Shown here: positions 17,600-27,244 of the stretch, in pieces
Layout: every line of letters begins with the position of its first letter
Numbering within the stretch: the stretch's first letter is position 1
From: DAOPYU01 sp942493245
GTDB taxonomy: Bacteria > Sumerlaeota > Sumerlaeia > UBA8349
Direction: 5' to 3'
NCBI GenBank assembly: GCA_942493245.1
Contig: OW818685.1
Span: forward strand, 1,488,001-1,552,000
DNA: 64,000 nucleotides
Notes under the pieces: model-generated
Seen by the model: only the letters and a program-made list of their open reading frames with translations
Told to the model about the DNA's origin: nothing
Databases searched by the model: none
Program-made: the position numbers and the translations under genes

Positions 17600-18907
17600 T
17601 TATCCCATGTCCTCAATGCGGTAGAAAACCGACGCGGACCGGACGACTGGGAGGTTGTTGATCTTGATGGTGGCGGCCCGGATCTGGGCCTCCTTGGCCC
17701 GATGCGTCAGAGCGAACACGTGGGCGCATTTGTCCTGCGCGAATGCGCTGGGTTGCTTCATGGCCTGAATGCTGACGCCATGCCCGCCCAGAATGGCCAG
17801 CACCTGGGCCAGAGCGCCCGGCTCGTCCATCATGTGGAAACGATAGAGGTACCGGGTTTCGATGTTTTCGACCGGACGAAGGTTCTTCTCGGTTTTCGGT
17901 ATGCAGAGGCGCATCTCGCGCTGCAGGCCCCCCTCGGCCATTCCCGAAGCAAGCGCCATCATGTCGCTGAGGATCGCGCTCGACGTGGGGTCCGGGCCTG
18001 CGCCCTTACCCGAGAGGATGACCGAACCGGTCAGATTGCCGTCAATGCGCACGGCGTTGAAGACGTCACCCACCGACGCCAGGCGCGAGTGCGCCGGAAG
18101 CAGGGTGGGGTGGACGCGCGCTTCGATGCTGCCGTCCGGGTGTTGCTTCGAGATTCCGAGCAGTTTGATGCGGTACCCCATCTCGCGGGCGAAGTCAATG
18201 TCGAGTTTGGTGACGCCGCAAATGCCTTCCCGGTACACGTCCTCGAAACGGATATCCTGTCCGAAAGACAAGGTGGCCAGGATGGCGAGTTTGTGGGCCG
18301 TGTCGTGGCCTTCCACATCGTAGGTCGGGTCCGGTTCGGCGTACCCCAGTTCCTGAGCCTGGGTCAGCGCGGTCTGGAAATCCAGTCCCTTTTCTTCCAT
18401 GCAGGTCAGGATGTAGTTCGAGGTGCCGTTGATAATGCCCCGCACGGCGGTGATGTCGTTGGCGGCCAGTCCCTGGTGCAGGGTTCGGATGAGGGGAATG
18501 CCACCGGCCACGGCGGCCTCAAACAGCAGGCACCGTTTGTTCTGAACCGCCGTCTTGATCAAATCCATGCCGCGTGTGGCCATGAGGGCCTTGTTGGCGG
18601 TCACGACGTGTTTGCCTGCTTTCAGGGCGCGGTCAATGAAGTTGTAGGCGATGTCAATCTTTCCGGTCAGTTCGAGCACTACATGAATATCCGGGTCGGC
18701 CAGCAATGCGTCTGTGTCGCTGGAGAGGATGGCGGGATCGTATGGAGCGTTGCGCACGGTGGTTGTGTCCACGTCGGTGATTCGCGCGATCCGAATGGGG
18801 TGCGGGAGGCGTGCCGAAATGAGTTTCTGGTTGCGGTCCAACGCACGGACCACGCCTGCTCCGATATTTCCAAATCCAATCATGCCAATGTTCAGCGGCT
18901 TTTCCAT
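17600..18907 (-). CDS. hom: Homoserine dehydrogenase with ACT domain
   Basis: A 435-aa NAD(P)-dependent enzyme that reduces aspartate semialdehyde to homoserine on the way to threonine and methionine. It shows the Rossmann motif GFGNIGAGVV, HVVTANKALMATRG, the substrate-binding GIINGTSNYILTCM, and AEPDPTYDVEGHDTAHKLAILA with the catalytic Asp/Lys region. Residues from about 350 form an ACT domain (FHMMDEPGALAQVLAILGGHGVSI), which normally senses threonine. AAGGA lies 10 nt before the ATG. It is the first gene of an operon with the FolK-TsaE fusion. Confidence 0.96.
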   Translation of the reverse strand: MEKPLNIGMIGFGNIGAGVVRALDRNQKLISARLPHPIRIARITDVDTTTVRNAPYDPAILSSDTDALLADPDIHVVLELTGKIDIAYNFIDRALKAGKHVVTANKALMATRGMDLIKTAVQNKRCLLFEAAVAGGIPLIRTLHQGLAANDITAVRGIINGTSNYILTCMEEKGLDFQTALTQAQELGYAEPDPTYDVEGHDTAHKLAILATLSFGQDIRFEDVYREGICGVTKLDIDFAREMGYRIKLLGISKQHPDGSIEARVHPTLLPAHSRLASVGDVFNAVRIDGNLTGSVILSGKGAGPDPTSSAILSDMMALASGMAEGGLQREMRLCIPKTEKNLRPVENIETRYLYRFHMMDEPGALAQVLAILGGHGVSIQAMKQPSAFAQDKCAHVFALTHRAKEAQIRAATIKINNLPVVRSASVFYRIEDMG

Positions 18908-19095
18908 AGCGTCTTCGTCCTTCTCGATCGAACCTTCCTGCCTAAAAATTTCCGACAGGTTCGGCGGCCCGCAATAACAGATTATATGGGCCGCGCCTCA
19001 TTGTGGGTTGATGGTGCCCGGAATGCAAGCGATTTTCTCAAAACTGTTCGACAACCGAGGAAAGCGGATCAAAAAACCCGTCCCCGTTGAGGATC

Positions 19096-20703
19096 TTATT
19101 GCGGACTGGCCGGGAGGGCCGAGGCCGTGGGGGCCGCGAGACAACGGTATCCTTTGACGACGGTTTTGCGGACTCGAAATTCATCGAAACGGTCGAATTG
19201 GGTGGGATACTCGTCCAGAATTTTCAGAAATGTATCGTCCTGGTCTTCGGCTTTATCCATGAAGAGCCACACGCGCTGAAAGTCCTGTGAGGCGGCCTGA
19301 ATCTGTTCCAGAATGTGGGGGGGATCGTCTTCGTCGTTGTCGTTGTTGTCCTCTTCGATGCCCTTGAACTTCATGTAGGGCATCCCATAGAGCGGAAACG
19401 CGTACCGGCGCGCGCCGCCGGACCAGAGCAAAACGCAATCGCCCGGCTGGTAGTGTTTCTGAACATAATAGAGGGAGTCGCGGACGCCCGGTCCGGGGTA
19501 AACGGCCTGCGTGAGGAATGCGATCATAAAGAAGACCCCGTAACCCCAGCGCACGAATTGACCGAAACGGTTCTGTGGGGGATAGCGCAGGGCCAGAACG
19601 GCCAGAATGGTGACGGCGCCGAGCATGGGGATACCGTAGCGCGCCGGGCGGACCTTGGGATTATTGAGCAGTTCGGAAACCATGATCATGAGAACCGGAA
19701 TGGCGATCCAGTAAAAGCAATAGCGCAGGAGCAGTTTTTCCCGGGCGAGTGTTTCCTGTTGGATGTCTTCACTCTGGAGGTTTTCCGGTTGGAGAGGGGG
19801 GAGTGACCGGTAGCGCCGAATGCCCTGGATCAGGAAGACCAGGAAAAAGAAAACGCCGGACGTGATCAAGACATTTTCCATTTTCGCGGGGGGAAATACC
19901 CACGATTCCCGAAACGAGGTCGAGGTCAATGCCCCGAGATTCTTGACGACTCGAGTGACGCTTGGCGATTTGAAGGTCAGTTTGGGCTTGTAGTAATCGT
20001 TTTTGCGCAACGTGGTGAGAAAAAGCGGCGCGATTGCCAGGACACACAAGGCTACGACGATGAGAAATCCGGCAAAAAGGCGGCGGTAATAGACCAGCAT
20101 GAACACCAGATGGGTGATCAACTGGAAAGCGAAGATCAGGTGCAGACTCATCCCGAACAAAACCGCCACGCAGTAAGCCAACAGAAATGGCCATCGCCTG
20201 CTGACGATGTAGGAGAGCAGGCAATAGACGCAGAAAACCGACACGGCTACCAGAAGCGAGTACATCCGGGCTTCACGCGCCGACCAGTAGAGAAACGGCT
20301 GGAAAAAGAAAAGTCCGATGGCCAGCAGAAATGTCCGGCGGTCGCGCAGAAACGAACGCGCGAGAAAAAAGAACGCCAGGAACGCCAGCGCCGCAAAAAA
20401 GGTTGAGGCGGCCCGAAGCGACCAGTCGCTGGCGCCCGCCACCTGGCACCAGGCTTTCATCATCAGGAAATAGGTGGGAATATGTCCTGCCTCGAACCGA
20501 TTCTGTATCAGTTCTTTCACGGGCATCTGGATCACGCCATAGGTTCGGAACTCATCCACCCAGAAACTGTGGTGGGTCAATCCAATCAGGTGGACCGCAA
20601 TGAAAAGCAGGGTCAGAAGAATTCCGGCCCGCGGGGTGGTCAGGGAGTCCATCCAGGCAGGGCGGGCCTTCTGTTCGTTCAAAAAAGGGGAAGCGGCTTG
20701 CAT
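19096..20703 (-). CDS. GT39-type (ArnT/PMT-like) membrane glycosyltransferase
   Basis: A polytopic membrane protein of 535 aa. The first periplasmic loop after TM1 has the acidic WVDEFRTYG segment typical of GT-C enzymes, then about ten hydrophobic spans (for example FFAALAFLAFFFLARSFL and FLLAYCVAVLFGMSLHLIFAF) and a soluble C-terminal domain with DCVLLWSGG. GT-C enzymes transfer sugars from polyprenyl phosphates on the outer face of the membrane; acceptor unknown. I set the start at the ATG at 20703 because AGGAG is 7 nt upstream; the frame extends to 20802 without a ribosome binding site. It is divergent from the SGNH/GT9 envelope operon. Confidence 0.8.
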   Translation of the reverse strand: MQAASPFLNEQKARPAWMDSLTTPRAGILLTLLFIAVHLIGLTHHSFWVDEFRTYGVIQMPVKELIQNRFEAGHIPTYFLMMKAWCQVAGASDWSLRAASTFFAALAFLAFFFLARSFLRDRRTFLLAIGLFFFQPFLYWSAREARMYSLLVAVSVFCVYCLLSYIVSRRWPFLLAYCVAVLFGMSLHLIFAFQLITHLVFMLVYYRRLFAGFLIVVALCVLAIAPLFLTTLRKNDYYKPKLTFKSPSVTRVVKNLGALTSTSFRESWVFPPAKMENVLITSGVFFFLVFLIQGIRRYRSLPPLQPENLQSEDIQQETLAREKLLLRYCFYWIAIPVLMIMVSELLNNPKVRPARYGIPMLGAVTILAVLALRYPPQNRFGQFVRWGYGVFFMIAFLTQAVYPGPGVRDSLYYVQKHYQPGDCVLLWSGGARRYAFPLYGMPYMKFKGIEEDNNDNDEDDPPHILEQIQAASQDFQRVWLFMDKAEDQDDTFLKILDEYPTQFDRFDEFRVRKTVVKGYRCLAAPTASALPASPQ

Positions 20704-20956
20704 CCAATTACTCCTGTGGCGTCCGAGACTATCCGTTTCCGAAACCGCTACTCGAACGCAGGGGATTCGTGGAATTCTGGAGGCCAGGTCCTGCAAATGC
20801 AAGTTTTATCTTGAAATCTCCGGCTTTTCGGATTGATCCTCCTTCCGTCTGCGATTAGAATGAGACGTCGGTGGGTTCCGGGCGTGAGAGAGTTGGGCAC
20901 GCACCCGGTTTCCGCATCAACGTGCCCGATTCTTTCAGGAATGAACCGCTTGCTCC

Positions 20957-22264
20957 ATGACCCAGACTCCTTCATCCGCCTCTTCCGCCCAACCGTCTTC
21001 CCCGGTCCGTCCTGAAACGCCGGAGGGATGTGTCGCGGGCAAGTCACTCTCGCCGTTGAGTTTACGCAAGCGACTTCTGTTTCTGTCGGTTCTGGCGTTT
21101 TTCTCCCTGATTTTTGCCCTTCTGGCTGCGGAGGGGGTGTTGCGTCTGGTCTGGCCGCAACCGTTGGCCGCACCGCTGTATCGGGAAACCGAATTCGGGT
21201 ATTCCCTCCTGCCGAATCTACGCGACGAGTCAACCCAGAGCGATGCGGGTGTTTCGTATCGCCTTTCCACCAACCCGATGGGGTTCCGGGGGCGTCGCGA
21301 AATAGCGGTTCAGCCCCCCCCGGGAACATTGCGGGTTCTGGTGTTGGGCGATTCCTTCCCGTTTGGAGTCGGAGTCCCCGATACAGACTGTTTTCCCGTT
21401 CTGGCGGAGAGTCTGTTGAATACCGCCCCGACCTCCGAAACCCAGACAGCCCCTCCCTCTCCGGCTTGGGAAGTGGTGAATTTGGGGGTTCCGGGTTGGG
21501 GGACGGAGAATGCGCTGGCGTTCTGGCAACAGAATGGGCGCGATCTGCAGGCGGACTTGCTGGTTCTGGCGTTCTACAAGAACGACTTTTCCGACAACAT
21601 GCGCCACGAGTTGTTTCAGGTTCAGGATGGGAAAGTGGTCGCGTCTCCGCGTTCTAACCCTTCGTTTCTCAAACGGGTGGCCCGCGCTGTTCCGTTCTAT
21701 CGGTTTCTGTGCGGGCATTCGCACCTGGTGAATTTCGTGCGCAGAGCCTTGGTTGTAAGAGAGAGTGCCTCGCATTCTGTTCCTCCATCTGGCGCTTCCG
21801 AAACAGTGTCTTCCGAATCGTCAAAGCCCACCGCAGATTCTGGGGAGGGCGCCACCTGGGAGGCGAAGCGACAGGTTTGGGCTGTTCAGCTTGCCCGCGA
21901 GAAAAGCGTGTATCGGGCGCTCATGGAATCCTTGCTTCAAGACGCGAAATCCCGCAAGATACCCGTCCTGATCCTGCTTCTGGCCGGAACCGAGGACTTG
22001 GTGTACCCCTGGCCGTCGGATCAACTGAAAGAAGCGACTCGCCTGGCCCGGGAGTGGGCCAGCGCCGGTTTGACCGATTATTTGGAAACCCTCGAAGTGG
22101 TGAGGGGCGCCGAACAGGCCGGAACCCCCATCTTCCTTCCGAAGGATGGGCACTTTTCGGCCGAGGGTAATCGTCTGGTGGCCGAGAGACTCGCGGAAAA
22201 GATCCGAAAAATGCGTTTATCCGACTCGCAACCGGACAAATCCCAACAGGAAGGCGCGCCATGA
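20957..22264 (+). CDS. Membrane-anchored SGNH/GDSL-type hydrolase
   Basis: A 435-aa protein with one N-terminal membrane anchor (LLFLSVLAFFSLIFALLAAEGVL, about residues 40-62) and a periplasmic SGNH fold. The four blocks are visible: VLGDSFPFG (nucleophile Ser), VNLGVPGWGTEN (Gly), AFYKNDF (Asn), and the C-terminal DGHFSAEGN (Asp-x-x-His type). Such proteins deacylate or acylate cell-envelope glycans, often AlgX/AlgJ-like. Its stop overlaps the start of the GT9 gene by 4 nt (ATGA), indicating translational coupling and a joint role in surface polysaccharide or lipopolysaccharide. The ribosome binding site is weak (AGGA at distance 14), so the start is approximate. Confidence 0.85.
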   Translation: MTQTPSSASSAQPSSPVRPETPEGCVAGKSLSPLSLRKRLLFLSVLAFFSLIFALLAAEGVLRLVWPQPLAAPLYRETEFGYSLLPNLRDESTQSDAGVSYRLSTNPMGFRGRREIAVQPPPGTLRVLVLGDSFPFGVGVPDTDCFPVLAESLLNTAPTSETQTAPPSPAWEVVNLGVPGWGTENALAFWQQNGRDLQADLLVLAFYKNDFSDNMRHELFQVQDGKVVASPRSNPSFLKRVARAVPFYRFLCGHSHLVNFVRRALVVRESASHSVPPSGASETVSSESSKPTADSGEGATWEAKRQVWAVQLAREKSVYRALMESLLQDAKSRKIPVLILLLAGTEDLVYPWPSDQLKEATRLAREWASAGLTDYLETLEVVRGAEQAGTPIFLPKDGHFSAEGNRLVAERLAEKIRKMRLSDSQPDKSQQEGAP

Positions 22265-23493
22265 ACGTCGCGTTGCAACGCAGCATTGACCGGTGGCTGG
22301 GCGTTCCGATCTGTTGGTTTCTCACGCTTTTGCATCGGATCGGGCGGCGGCGAGGGAACCGCCCCTGGCCGCCCCGGCAGATCCTGTTCATCCAATTGCC
22401 CGAGGCGGGCAGCCTAGCGTTGGCGTCGCCGACCGTGCGGCGGGTGCGGGAACTGTTCCCGGAGGCGCGGCTCCATTTTCTGGTTTTCGAGCGCAATCGC
22501 GAATTTCTGGAATTGCTTGAGTTGATTGCTCCCGAGGACATCTGGACCCTCGACGACCGGACCTTTTCCCGGTTTTGCGCTTCCGTCTGGCGTTTTTTCC
22601 GTCTGGCACGGAGGAGGGGGATTGACACCACCCTGGATCTGGATCTGTTTGCCCGCGTTTCCATGATTCTGGCCTGTCTGAGCGGCGCCCGCAATCGGGC
22701 CGGGTTCGACAACTACCGCGCCGAAGGGCTTTACCGGGGGCGGCTCCTGACGCATCCGGTCTCATACAGTGTCTATCACCACATCTCGGCCAACTTTCTC
22801 GCTCTGGCCGAAACCCTGGCGCAGGCCGAACCGCTGCAACCTGCCTGGAAAGGATGCCCCGAGGAAATTGTCTCGCTACCCCGGATTTTGGCCAAACCCG
22901 AGCGGGTGGCGGCCATGCGCCAGCGAATCATGGCGCAGTGCCCGGCGTATGGCGATTCATCCCGCCTGGTGGTTCTGTCCCCGTTTTCCGGGAATCTGTT
23001 GCCCATTCGGGCCTGGCCGGCGGAGCATTACGCGGTTTTTGTCCGGCAATTGTTAGAGGCCGATCCGTCGGTTATTGCGCTCGTGATCGGGTTGGACGAG
23101 GCGCGCGAGTACTGTGTCCCTCTTTTTTCGGGGGTACAGTCGCCCCGCCTGGTGGATTTTATCGGCCAGACCCGCAATATCGCGGAAGTGCTGGATCTGT
23201 TGCATCTGGCCCATCTGTTTGTTTCCGCCGACAGTGGACCGCCCCATTTCGCATCCCTGACGGGAGTGCCGTCCATCGTCTTTTTCGGGCCGGAGTGTCC
23301 GATGTTGTACGCCCCGCTGGGCGAGAATATCCGGACCGTCTATCTGGGCCTGCATTGCAGTCCGTGTGTGTCGGCTTTCAACCATCGCGACACGCCGTGT
23401 ACCGAGAATTTGTGTCTGCGCCACATCGCGCCATCCGACGTTCTGAAACTGGCTCGGGAATTGCTGAATTCGGGAGGAAGCGATCTCTCCTGA
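22261..23493 (+). CDS. Glycosyltransferase family 9 (heptosyltransferase-like)
   Basis: A 410-aa GT-B enzyme. The N-terminal half has the ADP-heptose:LPS transferase pattern (ILFIQLPEAGSLALASPTVRRVRELFPEA). The C-terminal half has the nucleotide-sugar site (VVLSPFSGN, then FVSADSGPPHFASLTGVPSIVFFGPECPM). A cysteine-rich LHCSPCVSAFNHRDTPCTENLC segment near the end is common in this family. It would add a heptose-like sugar to a lipid-linked core on the cytoplasmic face. AGGAAGG is 6 nt before the ATG, which overlaps the stop of the SGNH gene, so the two form an operon. Confidence 0.9.
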   Translation: MNVALQRSIDRWLGVPICWFLTLLHRIGRRRGNRPWPPRQILFIQLPEAGSLALASPTVRRVRELFPEARLHFLVFERNREFLELLELIAPEDIWTLDDRTFSRFCASVWRFFRLARRRGIDTTLDLDLFARVSMILACLSGARNRAGFDNYRAEGLYRGRLLTHPVSYSVYHHISANFLALAETLAQAEPLQPAWKGCPEEIVSLPRILAKPERVAAMRQRIMAQCPAYGDSSRLVVLSPFSGNLLPIRAWPAEHYAVFVRQLLEADPSVIALVIGLDEAREYCVPLFSGVQSPRLVDFIGQTRNIAEVLDLLHLAHLFVSADSGPPHFASLTGVPSIVFFGPECPMLYAPLGENIRTVYLGLHCSPCVSAFNHRDTPCTENLCLRHIAPSDVLKLARELLNSGGSDLS

Positions 23494-23643
23494 TTTTTTC
23501 GGTTTTCTTCAGGAACTTGGCCTTGCCGCCGGTGTCAGAAGTGGAGTATTCTTGGAGGATCGCAGATGCCTCGACCCACCGTCTGCGGCCCCACAGAAAC
23601 AAAAAAAAGTCCGCCCGTACGAAACGGCGCTCAAAGGAAAGGA

Positions 23644-24513
23644 ATGACGAACATGAAACGGATGATTCCCGCAATTGGCATCCTGATGGCGTTTACGCTG
23701 ACCGGTTTTTTGCCGATGGCGCAGGAAGCCGACAAAGAGTCCCAGAAGAAACCCGAGACCCTGGCGGAGAAGGTCAGCTACATGGTGGGGATTCAGATGG
23801 GAAACAGCGTCAAGAAAGTCCCGACCAAAGTGAACATGGAAATTTTCATGCGGGGTTTGAACGACGCTCTGGAAGGACGCAAACCTCTTTTCACGGAAGA
23901 AGAATCGAAGCAGATCCAGAAGGAATTCATGGATCAGGTGAAGAAGGATCGCGAGGAAGCGGGGAAAAAGAATCTGGAAGCCGGAAAAGCATTTCTCGAG
24001 GAAAACAAGAAGAAAGACGGAGTGGTCGCGCTTGAGAGCGGCTTGCAGTACCTGGTGCAGCGCGATGGCGAGGGGGCCATGCCCACCGAAGACGACGATG
24101 TCACGATCCACTTTCGTGGTATGACGGTGGACGGGAAAGAGTTCAACAAGTCGTACAAGGGCGAAGCGCCCACCGACTCGGATAAACCGCTGATTTTCCC
24201 GCTGCGCCGGCTCGAGGATGGCCGCGGCGCGGCCATCGAGGGGTGGCTTCAGGCCATGCCGCTGATGAAAGTCGGCTCGAAGTTCCGTCTCTTCATCCCC
24301 GGAGAATTGGCCTATGGCGAGCGCGGGTTGCCGAACGTGGCGCCCAACGCGACGGTGATCTTCGATGTCGAATTGCTCAAGGCTGAGAAGAGCGCATTGA
24401 CCGAAACGGAAGAAGGCGCCACGGATGAGGCCGCTCAACCGGGCGATCAGGCAACGGAGGATGGACAAACCACGAAGAGCGTCGAGAAGAAAGCGGACGA
24501 AGAGTCCAACTGA
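23644..24513 (+). CDS. Periplasmic FKBP-type peptidyl-prolyl isomerase (FkpA/Mip-like)
   Basis: A 289-aa protein with a signal peptide (KRMIPAIGILMAFTLTGFLPMA), an N-terminal helical dimerisation domain (ETLAEKVSYMVGIQMGNSVKK to about residue 100) and a C-terminal FKBP domain (SGLQYLVQRDGEG, VTIHFRGMTVDGKEF, MPLMKVGSKFRLFIPGELAYGERG, IFDVELLKAE). It speeds proline isomerisation in exported proteins. A final 40-residue acidic Glu/Thr-rich tail is extra. Two ATGs (23644, 23653) both have AAAGGA at usable distance; either gives a good signal peptide. A strong terminator follows. Confidence 0.9.
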   Translation: MTNMKRMIPAIGILMAFTLTGFLPMAQEADKESQKKPETLAEKVSYMVGIQMGNSVKKVPTKVNMEIFMRGLNDALEGRKPLFTEEESKQIQKEFMDQVKKDREEAGKKNLEAGKAFLEENKKKDGVVALESGLQYLVQRDGEGAMPTEDDDVTIHFRGMTVDGKEFNKSYKGEAPTDSDKPLIFPLRRLEDGRGAAIEGWLQAMPLMKVGSKFRLFIPGELAYGERGLPNVAPNATVIFDVELLKAEKSALTETEEGATDEAAQPGDQATEDGQTTKSVEKKADEESN

Positions 24514-24555
24514 CAACCGCTTTTTCCCGGTAGGAAGAATGTCTTGAAAGTTCCC

Positions 24556-24593
24556 AATCCCACCCGCCGAAAGGCGGGTGGGATTGTTATTTT
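24556..24593 (+). terminator. Rho-independent terminator after the FKBP gene
   Basis: A perfect 13-bp stem (24556-24568 with 24573-24585) closed by a GAAA tetraloop and followed by GTTATTTT. Confidence 0.92.
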
Positions 24594-24649
24594 GGGGAAT
24601 ATCCCGTTTCAGGTGGGAGCCTTTTTCCATTTTTCGTTCGGTCAGGCAG

Positions 24650-24678
24650 TTGACTTTCCCGTTCGTGATTCTTACAAT
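24650..24678 (+). promoter_or_regulatory. Sigma70-type promoter for the agarase-like gene
   Basis: TTGACT (24650-24655), a 17-nt spacer and TACAAT (24673-24678). Both boxes match the consensus in five of six positions at the optimal spacing, and the start codon at 24743 is about 65 nt downstream. Confidence 0.7.
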
Positions 24679-24742
24679 CCGTCTAATAGTTTGAGGCGAT
24701 CAACTGGTTCCATTTCTGTGTGGGAGAGAAAAGGGGACACAT

Positions 24743-26863
24743 ATGCGTAAGATGGCTTTGAGGTCGAGTTTGGGGGTGACCGTAGTGGGGATCCTTGCGA
24801 TTTTCTGTTTTTCCGGGACTCCGTGGGTTTTGGGAGCCGAATCGTCGCTGCTTCTGCTCGATCTGAAAGGGGCGGATTCGCAGTCTCGAATCAAGACCGC
24901 CTATAATGCAAAAGCCGAGAGCGTTCAGAACGATCAGGGACAGTCAATCCTCCGGGTGCAGGCTCCCGTCAGTCCCCATTGGCCCGGCATCACCCTCCCC
25001 GCGCCCAATGGCGTGTGGGATCTGTCGAACTTTGCCGCCGTCGAAATCAAGGTCCGCAACACGGGTCAGGAACCGCTTCCTCTCGGAAGTCGGGTGGACA
25101 ACGCCGGGGCGGATGGAAGCAAAAACTGTGCGACTGCCGGCGAGAAGGTGGCTCCCGGGGAAACCGTCACGCTTCGGTTGCCCCTGGGTTCGGCGCCCTG
25201 GCGGTTGAGCAAGCCGCTCAAACTGAACGGGATGCGCGGCGCGCCCGCCTTCAATGAACCGATTGATCCCGCGAAGGTCACACAGATCCTGGTGTTTCTC
25301 AACAATCCCAAGACCGAGCACACATTCGAAATTCTGGGGATTCGCGCGGTGGGGCAGGCCCAGACGCTCGATTCCGACACGTTTATCCCCTTCATAGACT
25401 GTTACGGGCAGTTCAAACACGCCACCTGGCCGGGGAAAATCCAGTCGGACGCCGACTTCCAGACGCGCCAGGCTGACGAGGAAAAAGATCTGAGAGCCTA
25501 TCCGGGCAGTGAGGCATGGGATAAGTGGGGTGGTTGGGCCAAAGGGCCGCAACTGAAGGCGACGGGCTTTTTCCGCGTGGAGAAAAAAGGGGACACCTGG
25601 TGGCTGGTGGACCCGGACGGGCGGCTCTTCTGGTCGCACGGGGTGGACTGCGTGACCGCCGGGAACGCCGTCACACCGGTGACCGACCGCGAGTCGTACT
25701 TCACGGAACTGCCCCAGGCCGGGTCTCCCTTCGAGCGGTTTTATGGAACGGCCAGCTGGGCGCCGCATGGTTTCTACAAGGGGAAATCCTCCTATCGTAC
25801 GTTCAATTTCACCGCCTCCAACCTGCAACGCAAGTATGGCGCGGAGTCTTACCGCGCCTTCGCCGATCTGGCCCACCGCCGCCTGCGCAGCTGGGGCATG
25901 AACACCATCGCCAACTGGAGCGACGCCAGCATTTTCGAGATGCGCCGGACTCCCTACACGCAGACGGTTCATATCAACAATCCCCCGCTCCTCGAAGGGA
26001 GTGAGGGGTACTGGGGCAAGTTTTACGACGTGTTCGATCCCGCCTTCCGCGAGCAGGTTCGCCGTGGCATGGAGGGACAGCGGGGCAAAAGCGCGGGCGA
26101 CCCGTGGTGCCTGGGGTATTTTGTGGACAACGAACTGAGCTGGGGTGGCAACGATCTGAATCTGGCGAAGTGGACCATCGCTTCGCCCGCCGGACAGAAG
26201 GCGAAACTGGCCTTCCTCGACGATCTGAAGGCGAAGTATGGAACCGTTGACAAACTGAACGCCGCGTGGGGAACCTCCCACGCCTCCTGGGAGGCGTGGA
26301 TCGAGAGCCGCGCGGTTCCCGAGTCCGACGGCGCGAAGGGCGATCTGGGCGATTTCTCGACCCGCATGGCCGAGACCTATTTCCAGGTCTGCCGCGAGGA
26401 GGTCAAGCGCGTCGCGCCCGACACCCTCTACCTCGGGTGCCGTTTCGCCGAACACAACGACCGCGCGGTCCGCGCCGCGGCCAAGTCTTGCGATGTCATC
26501 AGTTTCAACTTCTACACCGAGAATGTGGTCAATGTGAAACTGCCGGATGGCGTGGACAAGCCGATCGTGGTGGGCGAGTTCCATTTCGGCGCGCTCGACC
26601 GCGGGATGTTCCACACCGGCCTGCGCGGCGCCGCGAATCAGGAGGAGCGCGCCTGGAAATACAAAAACTACGTCGAGGGTGCCCTGCGCCACCCCAATAT
26701 CGTCGGAACTCACTGGTTCCAGTACGGCGACCAGGCCACCACGGGCCGCGGCGACGGCGAGAACTACCAGATCGGTTTCCTCGACGTCTGCGACACCCCC
26801 TACCCGGAAATCGTCCAGGCCAGCCGGGAAGTGGGGGAGGAACTTTATTCGTTGAGGAAGTAA
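24743..26863 (+). CDS. Secreted beta-agarase-like glycoside hydrolase (clan GH-A)
   Basis: A 706-aa protein with a signal peptide (LGVTVVGILAIFCFSGTPWVLGAES). Residues about 30-200 form a carbohydrate-binding-like beta-sandwich. The catalytic barrel follows: FFRVEKKGDTWWLVDPDGRLFWSHGVD, RLRSWGMNTIANWSD, GYFVDNELSWGG (acid/base Glu after Asn, as in clan GH-A) and VVGEFHFGALDRG with the likely nucleophile Glu. This combination is seen in agarases and related GH42/GH50-like galactanases. A role in breaking down algal or other galactans outside the cytoplasm is inferred. It has its own promoter and an AAAAGGGG ribosome binding site. The substrate cannot be fixed from sequence alone. Confidence 0.8.
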   Translation: MRKMALRSSLGVTVVGILAIFCFSGTPWVLGAESSLLLLDLKGADSQSRIKTAYNAKAESVQNDQGQSILRVQAPVSPHWPGITLPAPNGVWDLSNFAAVEIKVRNTGQEPLPLGSRVDNAGADGSKNCATAGEKVAPGETVTLRLPLGSAPWRLSKPLKLNGMRGAPAFNEPIDPAKVTQILVFLNNPKTEHTFEILGIRAVGQAQTLDSDTFIPFIDCYGQFKHATWPGKIQSDADFQTRQADEEKDLRAYPGSEAWDKWGGWAKGPQLKATGFFRVEKKGDTWWLVDPDGRLFWSHGVDCVTAGNAVTPVTDRESYFTELPQAGSPFERFYGTASWAPHGFYKGKSSYRTFNFTASNLQRKYGAESYRAFADLAHRRLRSWGMNTIANWSDASIFEMRRTPYTQTVHINNPPLLEGSEGYWGKFYDVFDPAFREQVRRGMEGQRGKSAGDPWCLGYFVDNELSWGGNDLNLAKWTIASPAGQKAKLAFLDDLKAKYGTVDKLNAAWGTSHASWEAWIESRAVPESDGAKGDLGDFSTRMAETYFQVCREEVKRVAPDTLYLGCRFAEHNDRAVRAAAKSCDVISFNFYTENVVNVKLPDGVDKPIVVGEFHFGALDRGMFHTGLRGAANQEERAWKYKNYVEGALRHPNIVGTHWFQYGDQATTGRGDGENYQIGFLDVCDTPYPEIVQASREVGEELYSLRK

Positions 26864-27244
26864 AGCCTTGATTCTTCATCTTGGGATTGAAGGATTGGAG
26901 AAGATCGGATTTATTGAGTTTTTCAGCCCCCGAGGGGCGGCCGTGAGTAGCCGGGGGGGACCGAAGGGAACCCCCGGAATAGATCATAAAGTAGATAAAA
27001 GCTCTGAAGGGGCGTCCAAAAAATGAAGGAGGGGAAGTAAAGGGGACGGAAAAAAAACAATTCAACGTTCGTGGAAACTTTGTTATGACAATTATCTTGA
27101 ATCCATTGAATGGACATTCGTCGATAACACAAAAATTATGTGACAACAGTTCTTTAGTACTAAAGGATGGGAAAAAGAAGGAGAATAACGATCATAACTG
27201 TCATGAAGCGGAATACTACCTGGAGGAAGGAAAGGATACTGGTG
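26864..27244. other. Non-coding gap with GC-rich hairpin then AT-rich segment
   Basis: These 381 bases hold no credible gene. Around 26951-26977 a CCGGGGG/CCCCCGG stem with a 13-nt loop may end the agarase transcript. From about 26990 the sequence becomes markedly A/T-rich and leads into the next gene, whose composition is also lower in GC than its neighbours. Confidence 0.4.
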